DNA of 64,000 bases from Chryseobacterium culicis (GTDB taxonomy: Bacteria > Bacteroidota > Bacteroidia > Flavobacteriales > Weeksellaceae). The stretch spans positions 1,396,665 to 1,460,664 of the forward strand of contig NZ_PCPP01000001.1 of NCBI RefSeq assembly GCF_002979755.1, read 5' to 3'. A program made the translations under genes and the position numbers. The notes under the pieces were generated by a model. That model was not told the DNA's origin, searched no databases, and was given only the letters and a program-made list of their open reading frames with translations. Below are positions 23,747-33,045 of the stretch, piece after piece (position 1 is the stretch's first letter; each line of letters opens with the position of its first letter).

Positions 23747-26074
23747 TTACTTGGTCCAGTTAATTTTTGAATGCTGAACCTGATCAGAGCTCGTTCCGAT
23801 CATGATATCAAATTCACCTGATTCCCAGTCGTATTTCAAATCTCCGTTATAGAATTTAAGAGTTTCAGGAGTGATATCGAAAGTAACTTTTTTGGATTCT
23901 CCTTTTTTCAAAAATATTTTTTGGAAACCTTTCAATTCTTTTACCGGTCTTGTAATACTTCCCACCATATCTCTGACATACAGCTGAACAACCTCAGCTC
24001 CATCATAATTTCCGGTATTGGTTACCGTAACGGATGCCTGAACGGTTTGATTTCCTTTTGGATTCGCACTGGAAACGGCCATATCAGAGTAATTGAATTT
24101 CGTATAACTCAATCCATATCCGAAAGCATACAATGGGGTATTACATTCGTCCATATAGTTTGAACGGAATCTTTGGTATTCACATTTATCCGTCAATTCC
24201 TGACTTAATGGGCGACCTGTATTTTTAGCATTATAATAGATTGGCACTTGTCCCAGGCTTCTTGGGAAAGTCATTGGAAGTTTTCCGGACGGATTTACTT
24301 TTCCAAATAAAACATCTGCAATTGCATTTCCTGCTTCAGATCCTGCAAACCATGCGTTCAAAATAGAATCCGGAGTATCTTTTACATTGGTTAAAGCCAA
24401 TGGGCGACCTGTAAAAAGAACCATGGCAATTGGTTTTCCGGTTTTCTTTAGTTCATTTAATAAGTCAACCTGAGACTGAGGAATAGTAATTTCAGTTCTT
24501 GAAGATGATTCACCGCTCATTTCTGCAGATTCTCCTATAGCCAGAACAATAACATCTGCTTTGTTGGCAACATCCACAGCTTCTTTTAACAATTCTTCTT
24601 TCGAACGGTTGTCTCTGTCTGTTTTTTTACCGTGAGCAGCATAGATGTCTTCTAATTTAGCATCATAATCAATATTGGCACCTTTAGCAGAAAGGAATTT
24701 CACCTCTTTACCATAGTTTGCCTGAAGACCCTGCATCAGGTTTACAGCTTTATCATGTTTTGCAGCAACACTCCAGGTTCCGGCCATATTGAGTGAATTG
24801 TTTACCAATGGTCCAATTACCGCAACAGTTCCTGATTTTTTCAAAGGAAGCACCTGGTTTTCATTTTTCATTAAAACCATAGACTGGGCAGCAACATTTC
24901 TAGCAACATTTCTGTTTTCCATGTTGTAAACTTCTTTTGCCGCCAGTTTTGCATCACCATATTTGTATGGATCTGTAAATAATCCCAAATCATATTTTGC
25001 TTCAAGAACTCTTTTGGCTGCCAGATCAATTTCAGCTTGTGTTACTTTTCCTTCAGATAAAGATTTTTTTAATGTTGTTAAAAAACCTTCTCCTACCATA
25101 TCCATATCAACACCTGCTTTCAGAGCCAGTGCAGAAACCTGCTGAAGATCTCCCATACCATGATCAACCATTTCATTAATCCCTGTGTAATCCGTCACCA
25201 CAAAGCCTTTAAACTTCCATTGATTTCTTAAAACTTCAGTTTGAAGCCATCTGCTTCCGGTTGCAGGAACTCCGTCTACTTCATTGAAAGAAGCCATCAC
25301 AGAAGCTACTCCTGCATCAACAGCTGCTTTATAAGGTGGGAAATATTCGTTGAACATTCTCACGTGGCTCATATCAACCGTATTGTAATCTCTCCCCGAT
25401 TCTCCTGCTCCATATAATGCAAAATGCTTCACACAAGCCAGAATGGTGTTTCCAACAGATAAATCTTTGCCCTGATAACCATACACCATGTTTTTTGCAA
25501 TTTCACTTCCTAAATACGGATCTTCACCGGAACCTTCGGAAACTCTTCCCCATCTTGGTTCGCGGGAAATGTCTACCATGGGAGAGAATGTCCAGTTGAT
25601 TCCATCAGAAGATGCTTCTTTTGCTGCTACTCTTGCTGACTGCTGAATCAGATTCATGTCCCATGAAGCGGCTAAACCTAATGGAATCGGGAATGTGGTT
25701 TCATAACCGTGAATTACATCCATCCCAAAAATCAAAGGAATTTTCAAACGGCTGTTTTCTACTGCTACTTTTTGAACGGCTCTGATTTTTTCCGCTCCTT
25801 TTATATTGAATAGTCCTCCTACTAAACCCTGTTCAACTTTTTTACCGATGTCTGAACTTTTAGCCAAACCTGTGGTAAAGTCACCGGAACTTGGCAAGTT
25901 AAGCTGGCCAATCTTTTCATCCAAAGTCATTTTAGATAAAAGATTATCTACAAAAGCTTTCTTTTTAGCCTGATATTGAGCGGTCTGATAAGACTGAACG
26001 GGCTTCGTTACCATTTCCTGTGCAGAAAATACAGGAGCCAGTGCTAAAGTGGCAATTACAATTAACTTTTTCAT
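23747..26074 (-). CDS. bglX: Periplasmic beta-glucosidase, GH3 (BglX type)
   Basis: 775 residues, full length for BglX. A signal peptide (MKKLIVIATLALAPVFSAQ) is followed by the GH3 TIM-barrel (MTLDEKIGQLNL; FSPMVDISREPRWGR), the nucleophile Asp in GFVVTDYTGINE near residue 294, the second alpha/beta domain (AEMSGESSSRTEI) and a C-terminal fibronectin-III-like domain (VTNTGNYDGAEVVQLYVRD). It cleaves terminal beta-linked glucose. As the last enzyme gene of the SusCD locus it would finish the breakdown of imported oligosaccharides; in GH144-containing loci that would be sophoro-oligosaccharides. Confidence 0.92.
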   Translation of the reverse strand: MKKLIVIATLALAPVFSAQEMVTKPVQSYQTAQYQAKKKAFVDNLLSKMTLDEKIGQLNLPSSGDFTTGLAKSSDIGKKVEQGLVGGLFNIKGAEKIRAVQKVAVENSRLKIPLIFGMDVIHGYETTFPIPLGLAASWDMNLIQQSARVAAKEASSDGINWTFSPMVDISREPRWGRVSEGSGEDPYLGSEIAKNMVYGYQGKDLSVGNTILACVKHFALYGAGESGRDYNTVDMSHVRMFNEYFPPYKAAVDAGVASVMASFNEVDGVPATGSRWLQTEVLRNQWKFKGFVVTDYTGINEMVDHGMGDLQQVSALALKAGVDMDMVGEGFLTTLKKSLSEGKVTQAEIDLAAKRVLEAKYDLGLFTDPYKYGDAKLAAKEVYNMENRNVARNVAAQSMVLMKNENQVLPLKKSGTVAVIGPLVNNSLNMAGTWSVAAKHDKAVNLMQGLQANYGKEVKFLSAKGANIDYDAKLEDIYAAHGKKTDRDNRSKEELLKEAVDVANKADVIVLAIGESAEMSGESSSRTEITIPQSQVDLLNELKKTGKPIAMVLFTGRPLALTNVKDTPDSILNAWFAGSEAGNAIADVLFGKVNPSGKLPMTFPRSLGQVPIYYNAKNTGRPLSQELTDKCEYQRFRSNYMDECNTPLYAFGYGLSYTKFNYSDMAVSSANPKGNQTVQASVTVTNTGNYDGAEVVQLYVRDMVGSITRPVKELKGFQKIFLKKGESKKVTFDITPETLKFYNGDLKYDWESGEFDIMIGTSSDQVQHSKINWTK

Positions 26075-26155
26075 AAATCTATCTTCTTAAATTATTGTTT
26101 TTATATTTTAGTTTTAATTCGATGGGTTTATCTTTCAATCATTGTGTGTGTCGGG

Positions 26156-26863
26156 TTATTTCCCTTTCTTTTTTGACAGCATCCATTCATACAGCGCAGG
26201 GTTTGAATAGGCTGAATCCCATGAATTATGATTGTCATTCGGGAAGATAACCAATTCTGCTGTGGGATTTACAGGATGTAGCTTTTGATAAAAATTAAAA
26301 GCATTAGCGGGCAAAACAATATCATCCATTCCGCCATGAAATATTTTCATATTCAAATCCTTAAATTGATGAATATTGGCAGTCATTACCTGATCTGTAG
26401 GGGCACAAACTGAAGCAACAGCGGCAAACATTTCCGGATGCTCCATGGCCAGCTTCAAAGTTCCCCATCCTCCCATAGAAAGTCCTGTAAGGTAAATGCG
26501 GGAAGCATCAATTTTATATTTCTGCTGAATTTCTTTGATCAGATTATAGACGGTAACGGTATCCCACCAGGATCCTTCCGGACATTGAGGTGCCAGAATA
26601 GCCACCGGTTCTTTGATCAGATTTTTATAGGTGAACGGGCTGTGAGCTTTTACCAAATCCAGATTAGTTCCTCGTTCTCCTGAACCGTGTAGAAAAACAA
26701 TCAAAGGTACATTCCCTTTTGTATTCTGTGGATAATCCAGAATATAGGATACTTTTTCCTGTCTTTTAATTTCTTTATTGAGTTCTCCTTTTATCTCCTG
26801 TCCGCTCAGCTGTAATGAGAATGGCAGGAGTAAAAGAGGGATATGTTTCAGTTTTAGTTTCAT
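26156..26863 (-). CDS. Secreted alpha/beta-hydrolase (esterase/phospholipase-carboxylesterase type)
   Basis: 235 residues with a signal-like start (MKLKLKHIPLLLLPFSLQLSGQ). The hydrolase core shows the oxyanion region IVFLHGSGERG, the nucleophile elbow GLSMGGWG (Ser near 130), a late Asp (GGMDDIVLP) and the catalytic His in PNDNHNSWDSAY. It belongs to the group often called 'prolyl oligopeptidase family/phospholipase' in Bacteroidetes carbohydrate loci, where such enzymes commonly remove acyl groups from glycans. It is 81 bp from bglX. The exact ester is unknown. Confidence 0.8.
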   Translation of the reverse strand: MKLKLKHIPLLLLPFSLQLSGQEIKGELNKEIKRQEKVSYILDYPQNTKGNVPLIVFLHGSGERGTNLDLVKAHSPFTYKNLIKEPVAILAPQCPEGSWWDTVTVYNLIKEIQQKYKIDASRIYLTGLSMGGWGTLKLAMEHPEMFAAVASVCAPTDQVMTANIHQFKDLNMKIFHGGMDDIVLPANAFNFYQKLHPVNPTAELVIFPNDNHNSWDSAYSNPALYEWMLSKKKGK

Positions 26864-26872
26864 ATTGTTATT

Positions 26873-26967
26873 TAGGTTTGGGCTAAAGCCAGCGGATTTG
26901 ATCTTTTTTATTTAAACGGGCTCCCTTCGACTATGCTCAGGATAATAATCCGTTCCTATTGAATTAT
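26873..26967. repeat. Copy of the dispersed 'ggctaaagcc ... tcgactatgctcagg' repeat
   Basis: The segment from ggtttgggctaaagccagcg to ttcctattgaattatttt matches the reverse complement of 54770-54872 over about 95 bp. It lies between the GH144 gene and the esterase gene, reaching the GH144 stop codon, so it inserted inside the carbohydrate locus. Confidence 0.75.
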
Positions 26968-28358
26968 TTTATTCCATATTTGGTTGACTGGAAGCTTAGT
27001 TTTTTTAATCCCTGCTGAATTTCCGGGGCATTCATAAACAACTTCCAAAGGAATCCAGATCTGTAGTTTTCAACCATTGGCGCAATGGTTCCCTGGTCTA
27101 TTGCAAGATATCTTGGGGTAAACCAATTGTTATAATTAACAGAAGTGGCATCATAAGGTCCTGCAGATCCTATGAATTCGGGTTTCTGAGTATAAATGAA
27201 TCTCAGGAACGCCATTGATTCTTTCGGCGTATATGGAAAGCTGCTTAAGGCTGCTGTAGGAGTGATCACTCCATTATCATTATTTCCAGGCATATGAGCA
27301 GTGTATCCTGTGCTACCATCCTCATTTCTGGTATAACCGGCTGTAAGTCCCCAATAGTTGGGTCCATACCCTTTCCATTGTTTTGGATTTTCAACGCAAT
27401 ATTTATAGTCGATGAGGGTTTGATTTTTATTGACTTCAAAGTAGTTTTTGACAAGCTTATCGGATAGTCCCGTTGGATCAAGTCCGATATACGAATATTG
27501 CGCCCAGAAAAGTGGTCCGCCATATTCTTCAGCATAGTTGTGTTTCACATACAGGGGTAACCCGTATTTTGTTTTGTCTGTAAGGTAGGTTCCATTTCTG
27601 GTCCAGCCTTTATAGTATGTTTCCGCGTCAATGGAATAGGTAGGTGAAGATGCTGCTAAAATATAAGTGATCAGACATTCATTATATCCTTCAAGAGGAA
27701 AATTCATTTCCCATTGGTATTCGGGTGACCAGTGCCAGTAAAGAACTTTCTGACCTCCTTTTGTATACCAGTTCCATTGGATTCCTTTCCATAGCTCATC
27801 ACATTTTGCGGCAAGAGCTTTTTCTTCGGTACTTCCATTTTTAAAATATTCACGAACCATCAGTATTCCTGAAGTAAGGAATGCCGTTTCCACCAAATCA
27901 CCACCATTATCTTTTTTTCCGAAAGGAACGGTCTTTCCGGTTTCCCCGTTGATCCAATGGGGCCATGCTCCTTTGTGGCGGTCTGCCTTTGCAAGAAAAT
28001 CCATGATGTGGGTAAGTCTTTTCACGGCTTCTTTTCTTGGAACGAAACCTCTTTCTACCCCTACCAGAATGGTTGCCAGTCCAAATCCTGAGCCTCCTGT
28101 AGTAATCACGTGCTTATCATTATCCGGATAGACATTGTCTTCATGATAACGCTCTCTCCCAAGCATTGAGTTGGGCTCTGCATAGTCCCAGAAATACTTC
28201 AAAGCATCTTTCTGTACTCTATCCATCAATTGTTCATCTGTGATATTGCTTTTTACTGCTTCAACTTTTCCTACTTCCTGTCTGGCAACGGGAACATTTT
28301 TACAGGAATACACAAAGAATAAAGAGGTAATAGCCATTGATAATACGTTCCTTTTCAT
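26964..28358 (-). CDS. GH144-type glucanase (glucoamylase-family lipoprotein)
   Basis: 464 residues. The start MKRNVLSMAITSLFFVYSCKN has a lipobox, so the protein is a lipoprotein, probably on the cell surface or in the periplasm. The body matches the 'glucoamylase family' (PF10091): DALKYFWDYAEPNSMLGRER, TTGGSGFGLATILVGVERGF, FPLEGYNECLITYILAASSP and YGPNYWGLTAGY. Characterised members (Chitinophaga GH144) are endo-beta-1,2-glucanases that release sophorose. Neighbouring susD, susC and a GH3 gene support a beta-1,2-glucan locus. The substrate is inferred from the family. Confidence 0.82.
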   Translation of the reverse strand: MKRNVLSMAITSLFFVYSCKNVPVARQEVGKVEAVKSNITDEQLMDRVQKDALKYFWDYAEPNSMLGRERYHEDNVYPDNDKHVITTGGSGFGLATILVGVERGFVPRKEAVKRLTHIMDFLAKADRHKGAWPHWINGETGKTVPFGKKDNGGDLVETAFLTSGILMVREYFKNGSTEEKALAAKCDELWKGIQWNWYTKGGQKVLYWHWSPEYQWEMNFPLEGYNECLITYILAASSPTYSIDAETYYKGWTRNGTYLTDKTKYGLPLYVKHNYAEEYGGPLFWAQYSYIGLDPTGLSDKLVKNYFEVNKNQTLIDYKYCVENPKQWKGYGPNYWGLTAGYTRNEDGSTGYTAHMPGNNDNGVITPTAALSSFPYTPKESMAFLRFIYTQKPEFIGSAGPYDATSVNYNNWFTPRYLAIDQGTIAPMVENYRSGFLWKLFMNAPEIQQGLKKLSFQSTKYGIK

Positions 28359-28393
28359 GAGATCTCTTTTTATAGGGTTTCTAACTAAAAGAA

Positions 28394-28415
28394 GAGGAGA
28401 ACTTTCATTCTCCTC
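28394..28415 (-). terminator. Hairpin between susD and the GH144 gene
   Basis: Perfect 8-bp stem gaggagaa/ttctcctc (28394-28401 and 28408-28415) with a six-base loop, followed on the minus strand by ttcttttag. It lies 20 bp after the susD stop. It probably reduces downstream expression or protects the susCD message, instead of ending the operon fully. Confidence 0.6.
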
Positions 28416-28434
28416 TAATGTTTATGATTTATTT

Positions 28435-29853
28435 TTAATATCCCGGATTCTGGGTAAATAATCCTGTACTTTCGTTCATAGCATCTAATGGAATCGGGAA
28501 TAATTCATTCTTCCCGGCTTTGAATCCATAAGGAGCAAGTACAGTCGCCGCCTGCCCTGTTCTTACAAGGTCTACGAAACGATCACCTTCCAAAGCAAGT
28601 TCTACTCTACGTTCATGCCAGATGGCTGCTCTCAATGCAAGTTGCGTTGTAGCGGTAGTTCCTGTTAATTGAGCTCTTGTTCTTACCTTGTTAAGGTTAG
28701 TAACCGCTGTCGCCGTATTGCCTAATTCGTTTGCTGCTTCTGCGTTAATCAGAAGAACTTCTGCAAATCTTAAAATTCTGATATTCTGTCTTGATCCGTA
28801 AGCACAAGCGTTATTGTTCAAAGCTTTAGGAACATATACTTTTTGGTTGAATGTCGTTACAGAGTTTGGATCACCCATTGCAATAAGGTCTCCTTCCGGA
28901 GTAGTTTCCCCATTTCTAAGAATCGTAAGTTCTTTTCTGATATCTCCTGGCTCAAATGCATTTTCCAATGCCTGGGAAGGCGTAAAGAATCCCCATCCGA
29001 ACTGGTTTCTCACTCCCTGTACTTCTGCATACTGGCTTCCTCCGAATTGGGTAGAACATTCACAGTTTACTTCAAATACAGATTCTTTTCCAAATTCACC
29101 TCCAATTCTGAATACATGGTTAAAGTCAGGATCTAAATCATATCCCATAGACATTACCTGATTAGAAGTATCATATGCTTTCTGCCAATCTTTTTTATAC
29201 AGATATACTTTTGACAATAATCCTAACGCAGCTCCTTTAGTAACTCTTCCAAGATCAGCTGCAGCATAAGTCTGGGGAAGAATTTGTGCGGCACTGGTAA
29301 GATCGGAAATAATAAAGTTATAAACTTCTTCTGCAGAATTTCTAGGAATCTTATATGTAGAAGGAATTCCGTCAAAGATTGGAACTCCGCCATAGATTCT
29401 TAATAAGTTAAAATAGAAATAGGCTCTCAACATTTTTGCTTCAGCAATCAACCTTGTTTTTAAAGTAGCATCCATTTCAATTTTCGGAACATTTGTAATC
29501 ACCTGATTACATCTGTTTACGGCCTGCCATTGTCCGATCCAGTATCCTCTAACTCCATCATCACTTACAGTATAAGTAAATTGGTCATAAGCATTAATAA
29601 AAGATGCATCCCCAGGGTTAGATCCTTTTACAACGTCATCTGCAGGTACTCCAAATACAAACTGATAAGGAAAAGCAGAATTTTCCCAGCTTCTTAAAAA
29701 CACATAGATGGCATTGGTTGCCTGCATTGCATCATCCTGAGTTTTGAAAAAGGAATCTGCTTCCGTTACTCCTTCCTGTTTTATATCCAGATAATCGTCT
29801 TTACAACTTATTACAAGTGAAAATAAAGCGATGGATAAAAATATTTTTTTCAT
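28435..29853 (-). CDS. susD: SusD/RagB-family surface glycan-binding lipoprotein
   Basis: 472 residues. MKKIFLSIALFSLVISCKDD has a lipobox Cys17 followed by acidic residues, a surface-export-like context. The N-terminus (YLDIKQEGVTEADSFFKTQDDAMQATNAIY) and the alpha-helical body with a late RVELALEGDRFVDLVRTGQ block are diagnostic of SusD, as is the C-terminal ELFPIPLDAMNEST with LFTQNPGY. It caps the SusC transporter and binds the oligosaccharide. It is ten bases downstream of susC and clearly cotranscribed. Confidence 0.93.
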   Translation of the reverse strand: MKKIFLSIALFSLVISCKDDYLDIKQEGVTEADSFFKTQDDAMQATNAIYVFLRSWENSAFPYQFVFGVPADDVVKGSNPGDASFINAYDQFTYTVSDDGVRGYWIGQWQAVNRCNQVITNVPKIEMDATLKTRLIAEAKMLRAYFYFNLLRIYGGVPIFDGIPSTYKIPRNSAEEVYNFIISDLTSAAQILPQTYAAADLGRVTKGAALGLLSKVYLYKKDWQKAYDTSNQVMSMGYDLDPDFNHVFRIGGEFGKESVFEVNCECSTQFGGSQYAEVQGVRNQFGWGFFTPSQALENAFEPGDIRKELTILRNGETTPEGDLIAMGDPNSVTTFNQKVYVPKALNNNACAYGSRQNIRILRFAEVLLINAEAANELGNTATAVTNLNKVRTRAQLTGTTATTQLALRAAIWHERRVELALEGDRFVDLVRTGQAATVLAPYGFKAGKNELFPIPLDAMNESTGLFTQNPGY

Positions 29854-29863
29854 GTTCTTCTAA

Positions 29864-32680
29864 TTAAAATGTTAAGTTCATACCGATTGTATAAATGGCT
29901 GAAATTGGATAAATATTATTATCAACTCCCATCTGCACTCTGTCTGTATTCACAATCTCTGGGGAGAATCCATTATATTTAAAGCTTGTCCAAGGGTTCT
30001 GAGCACTTAGATACAGTCTGAATTTGGTAAGCAATAAAGATTTTGCGAAATCTCTAGGTAAGTTATATCCTACCGTAATATTTCTGATTCTGAAATAGCT
30101 TCCATCTTCTACAAAGAAACTACTTGGAAGAATAACAGACTGGTTGTTAGTAGTCATAGGATATGCATTTGATGTCCCTGCACCACGCCATCTGTTGTTG
30201 TAGAAGTCAAGATCCCAGTTTTCATTTCCATAACGCTGTTCGCGGTTATAGTTATAAATTTTGTTTCCGAATACACCCTGGAAGTCTACTGCAATATCAA
30301 AATCATAAACATTTAAATTAACTCCGAAACCATAAGTTCCTTTAGGAATTGGGCTTCCTAAGAACGTTTTATCTCTGGTATCAATCACTCCGTTTCCATC
30401 CATATCTGCAAACTTAAGCCATCCCGCTTTTGCTCCGGTTTGTCCAGATGCAGCCGCTTCTGCGTCAGTTTGGAATACTCCTGTTACCTCATATCCGTAA
30501 TATGCACCTACAGGCTGTCCGTTTTGTAGTCTTACAATAGAGTTTCCAAATAAACTTGCTCCGGTTTCAAGGTATGAACCTTCATATACGGATGTGATTT
30601 TATTCTTAAGAGTAGTCAGGTTACCGTATACTGCCAATTTTACGTTATCTGAAAGTTTCGTATCATAATTTACAGAAACTTCAAAACCTCTGTTATTGAA
30701 AGAATATGCATTGGTAATATAATTTTTCCAGTTACTTGCTCCTGAAACTGTTCCCTGTACAACACCATATACTACGTCTTTAGTATCTTTATCAAAATAA
30801 GTTGCATCAATTTTCAACTTATTATTAAATAGACCCATCTCTAAACCGATATCTCTACCCGTTGTAGTTTCCCAACCGATGTTTGGATCAATCACTCTGT
30901 CGATAGTCTGCGCAGGAGATCCTGAGTTTCCATAATATGCACCCTCTTTAAGAATAGTTGTTCTTAAAGTATAAGCTCTTGTCACATCCGGATTACCCAA
31001 TTTTCCCCAGCTTGCTCTTAACTTTAAAAGACTGAATACATTCTGATTGCTCATAAAGTTCTCCTTGGAAATTACCCACCCGGCACTTACCGCAGGGAAT
31101 ATTCTGTGTCTGTCCCCGGATGAATATTTTGAAGTACCATCTCTACGAACAGATCCGTTGATAAGATATTTCCCTTTATAATCATAGTTAACTCTGGCAA
31201 ACATAGATTCAATTCTGTCCTGATAAGGGACTACATCATATCCTTCTACATCCTTATCAATCATGATAATATTAGTCCCGTTGAAAATATTCATGGAAGC
31301 ATTAGTTCCGTCATAATTAACGTTCAGTGCTTCTAAATACGTTTGAGAATAAGAGTTTCTTGTTCTGGAAAAACCTGCAAGAATTTCAAGATTATGATCT
31401 CCTAATGATTTTTTCCAGCTCAATGTATTGTCCCAGATATAATTTCTGTTTCTTGAATCCCTTGTAATCAATTTATTAGGCTTCTGATCAGAAACAGGAA
31501 CATAATTAAATGTAGGAGTATATTCGTACAGATTCGTATTATAATTATCTGTTGTGTAGCTTACTCTTAAAGTAAAGTCTTGTAAAAACTTATATTCAGC
31601 CCAAACATTGTTCAATAATCTTTCCTGTCTGTTCTGAGAACGGTATAAATCTAATACAGCACGTGAGTTTGGGATAGAATATCCGTTAAAGAACTGATAA
31701 TCTCCTGTACTAGGGTTCATCACAGAGAAAATAGGAGGTGCGTTATAAGCATTCAGTAAAGGATTCTTTGCCTGATCGGTACGCATTTTAGAGAATGTAA
31801 AATTGTTCCCGATCGTAAGATTATCAGTAATCTTATAACTAAGATTTAACTTTGTATTAAGTCTGTTAAATCCTGATCCTGAATTGATCCCCTGTCCTGC
31901 AGCAATATTACCTTCGTCCTGTAAGTTTCCTATGCTGGCATAATAATTAAGCTTTCCTAAACTTCCGGAAGCAGAAAAATCATTAGAGTTAATGATGCTT
32001 GTTCTGAAAATTTCATTAAACCAATCTGTATCTGCAGGGAAATTAGCTCTGGAAAGTGCTCCATTAAGATTTCCATTATCATTCATCAGTTTTTCGTTAT
32101 AAAGCTCGATGTATTGATCAGAATTAGCCATTTTTGGAACATTGGTAACCTTCTTAATTCCCAGATAAGAATTGAAATTGAATATCGGTTTTCCTCTTCC
32201 TGTTTTTGTTTTAATAATAACCGCTCCGTTAGCAGCTCTTGCACCGAAGATTGCTAAACTGGAAGGATCTTTCAGTACACTCATAGATTCAATATCCTGA
32301 GGCCCAAGGAAAGAGATATCATCTGTAATCATTCCATCAACGATGAATACTGTTTTACCGGTAAGAGAACCTACTCCTCTGATATCTACTCTTGGAGAGC
32401 TCCCCGGCGTACCGGAATTTAAAACTTGTACACCAGATAACTTACCTTGTATCGAGCTTATTGGATTAGCGTTCGGTTTATCAGCAAGATCCTTTGCAGA
32501 AACCATTCCGATACTTCCCGTAACGTTTTCTTTTTTCTGAGATCCATATCCGATCAAAACTACTTCCTCGATCTTCTGCTCTTTGGCAGCAGTATCTTTG
32601 GGAGTAGTCTGAGCATTGACGTTCATACCGAAGTACAGAACAGCAATGAGACATGAATACTTTAAATTACTTTGTTTCAT
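29864..32680 (-). CDS. susC: SusC/RagA-family TonB-dependent outer-membrane transporter
   Basis: 938 residues. Signal peptide MKQSNLKYSCLIAVLYFGMN..VNAQ, then a TonB box (EEVVLIGYGSQKKENVTGSI near residues 37-56) and the plug (LSGVQVLNSGTPGS; VFIVDGMITDD; IESMSVLKDPSSLAIFGARAANG). A 22-strand-type barrel follows, ending GMNLTF. The usual ~80-residue carboxypeptidase-regulatory-like domain before the TonB box is absent, so this is a short form. It imports glycan oligosaccharides with SusD and starts the PUL operon. No regulator gene (HTCS, ECF sigma/anti-sigma) is adjacent within the window. Confidence 0.93.
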   Translation of the reverse strand: MKQSNLKYSCLIAVLYFGMNVNAQTTPKDTAAKEQKIEEVVLIGYGSQKKENVTGSIGMVSAKDLADKPNANPISSIQGKLSGVQVLNSGTPGSSPRVDIRGVGSLTGKTVFIVDGMITDDISFLGPQDIESMSVLKDPSSLAIFGARAANGAVIIKTKTGRGKPIFNFNSYLGIKKVTNVPKMANSDQYIELYNEKLMNDNGNLNGALSRANFPADTDWFNEIFRTSIINSNDFSASGSLGKLNYYASIGNLQDEGNIAAGQGINSGSGFNRLNTKLNLSYKITDNLTIGNNFTFSKMRTDQAKNPLLNAYNAPPIFSVMNPSTGDYQFFNGYSIPNSRAVLDLYRSQNRQERLLNNVWAEYKFLQDFTLRVSYTTDNYNTNLYEYTPTFNYVPVSDQKPNKLITRDSRNRNYIWDNTLSWKKSLGDHNLEILAGFSRTRNSYSQTYLEALNVNYDGTNASMNIFNGTNIIMIDKDVEGYDVVPYQDRIESMFARVNYDYKGKYLINGSVRRDGTSKYSSGDRHRIFPAVSAGWVISKENFMSNQNVFSLLKLRASWGKLGNPDVTRAYTLRTTILKEGAYYGNSGSPAQTIDRVIDPNIGWETTTGRDIGLEMGLFNNKLKIDATYFDKDTKDVVYGVVQGTVSGASNWKNYITNAYSFNNRGFEVSVNYDTKLSDNVKLAVYGNLTTLKNKITSVYEGSYLETGASLFGNSIVRLQNGQPVGAYYGYEVTGVFQTDAEAAASGQTGAKAGWLKFADMDGNGVIDTRDKTFLGSPIPKGTYGFGVNLNVYDFDIAVDFQGVFGNKIYNYNREQRYGNENWDLDFYNNRWRGAGTSNAYPMTTNNQSVILPSSFFVEDGSYFRIRNITVGYNLPRDFAKSLLLTKFRLYLSAQNPWTSFKYNGFSPEIVNTDRVQMGVDNNIYPISAIYTIGMNLTF

Positions 32681-32966
32681 ATAGTTTCAATTTTATTCAA
32701 ATAAATCAAATTCATTTCTGTCTCTAAATAGTGGAGTTATTTAAAATCTCAAAAAAAGACATTAGCCAAAAATATAAAAAATATTGAACAATGTTAAATT
32801 ATCTTAAATATTTAAAAATCATCCTTTTTTATTAAACCAAAAATGACAAATATTCAAGTTTTATAATTTTATACTCAATATAATTATTAGTTTTTCATCA
32901 TTTCATCAATGTTAAATTACCATTTTAGACAAAAAAATTCACCAAATCACTCACTCACTTTAATAT
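32681..32966. other. AT-rich divergent intergenic region between susC and the DUF4197 gene
   Basis: The 365-bp gap between the divergent genes is very AT-rich. On its minus strand TATTTTTG (32774-32767) matches the TAnnTTTG box about 87 bp before susC, but no well-spaced -33 box is seen, so this promoter is weakly supported. No small gene or strong hairpin is evident. Promoter elements for the plus gene are given separately. Confidence 0.4.
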
Positions 32967-32997
32967 TTTGTTAAATAGAGAATAGTAATTACCTTTG
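32967..32997 (+). promoter_or_regulatory. Predicted promoter for the DUF4197 gene
   Basis: TTTG (32967-32970), a spacer of 19 and TACCTTTG (32990-32997) match the Bacteroidetes consensus closely. Transcription would start about 40 bp before the ATG at 33046. Confidence 0.65.
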
Positions 32998-33045
32998 GTG
33001 CAGTTTTTGACAAAAGCATCTTAGAAATACATAATAAAAAGATCA

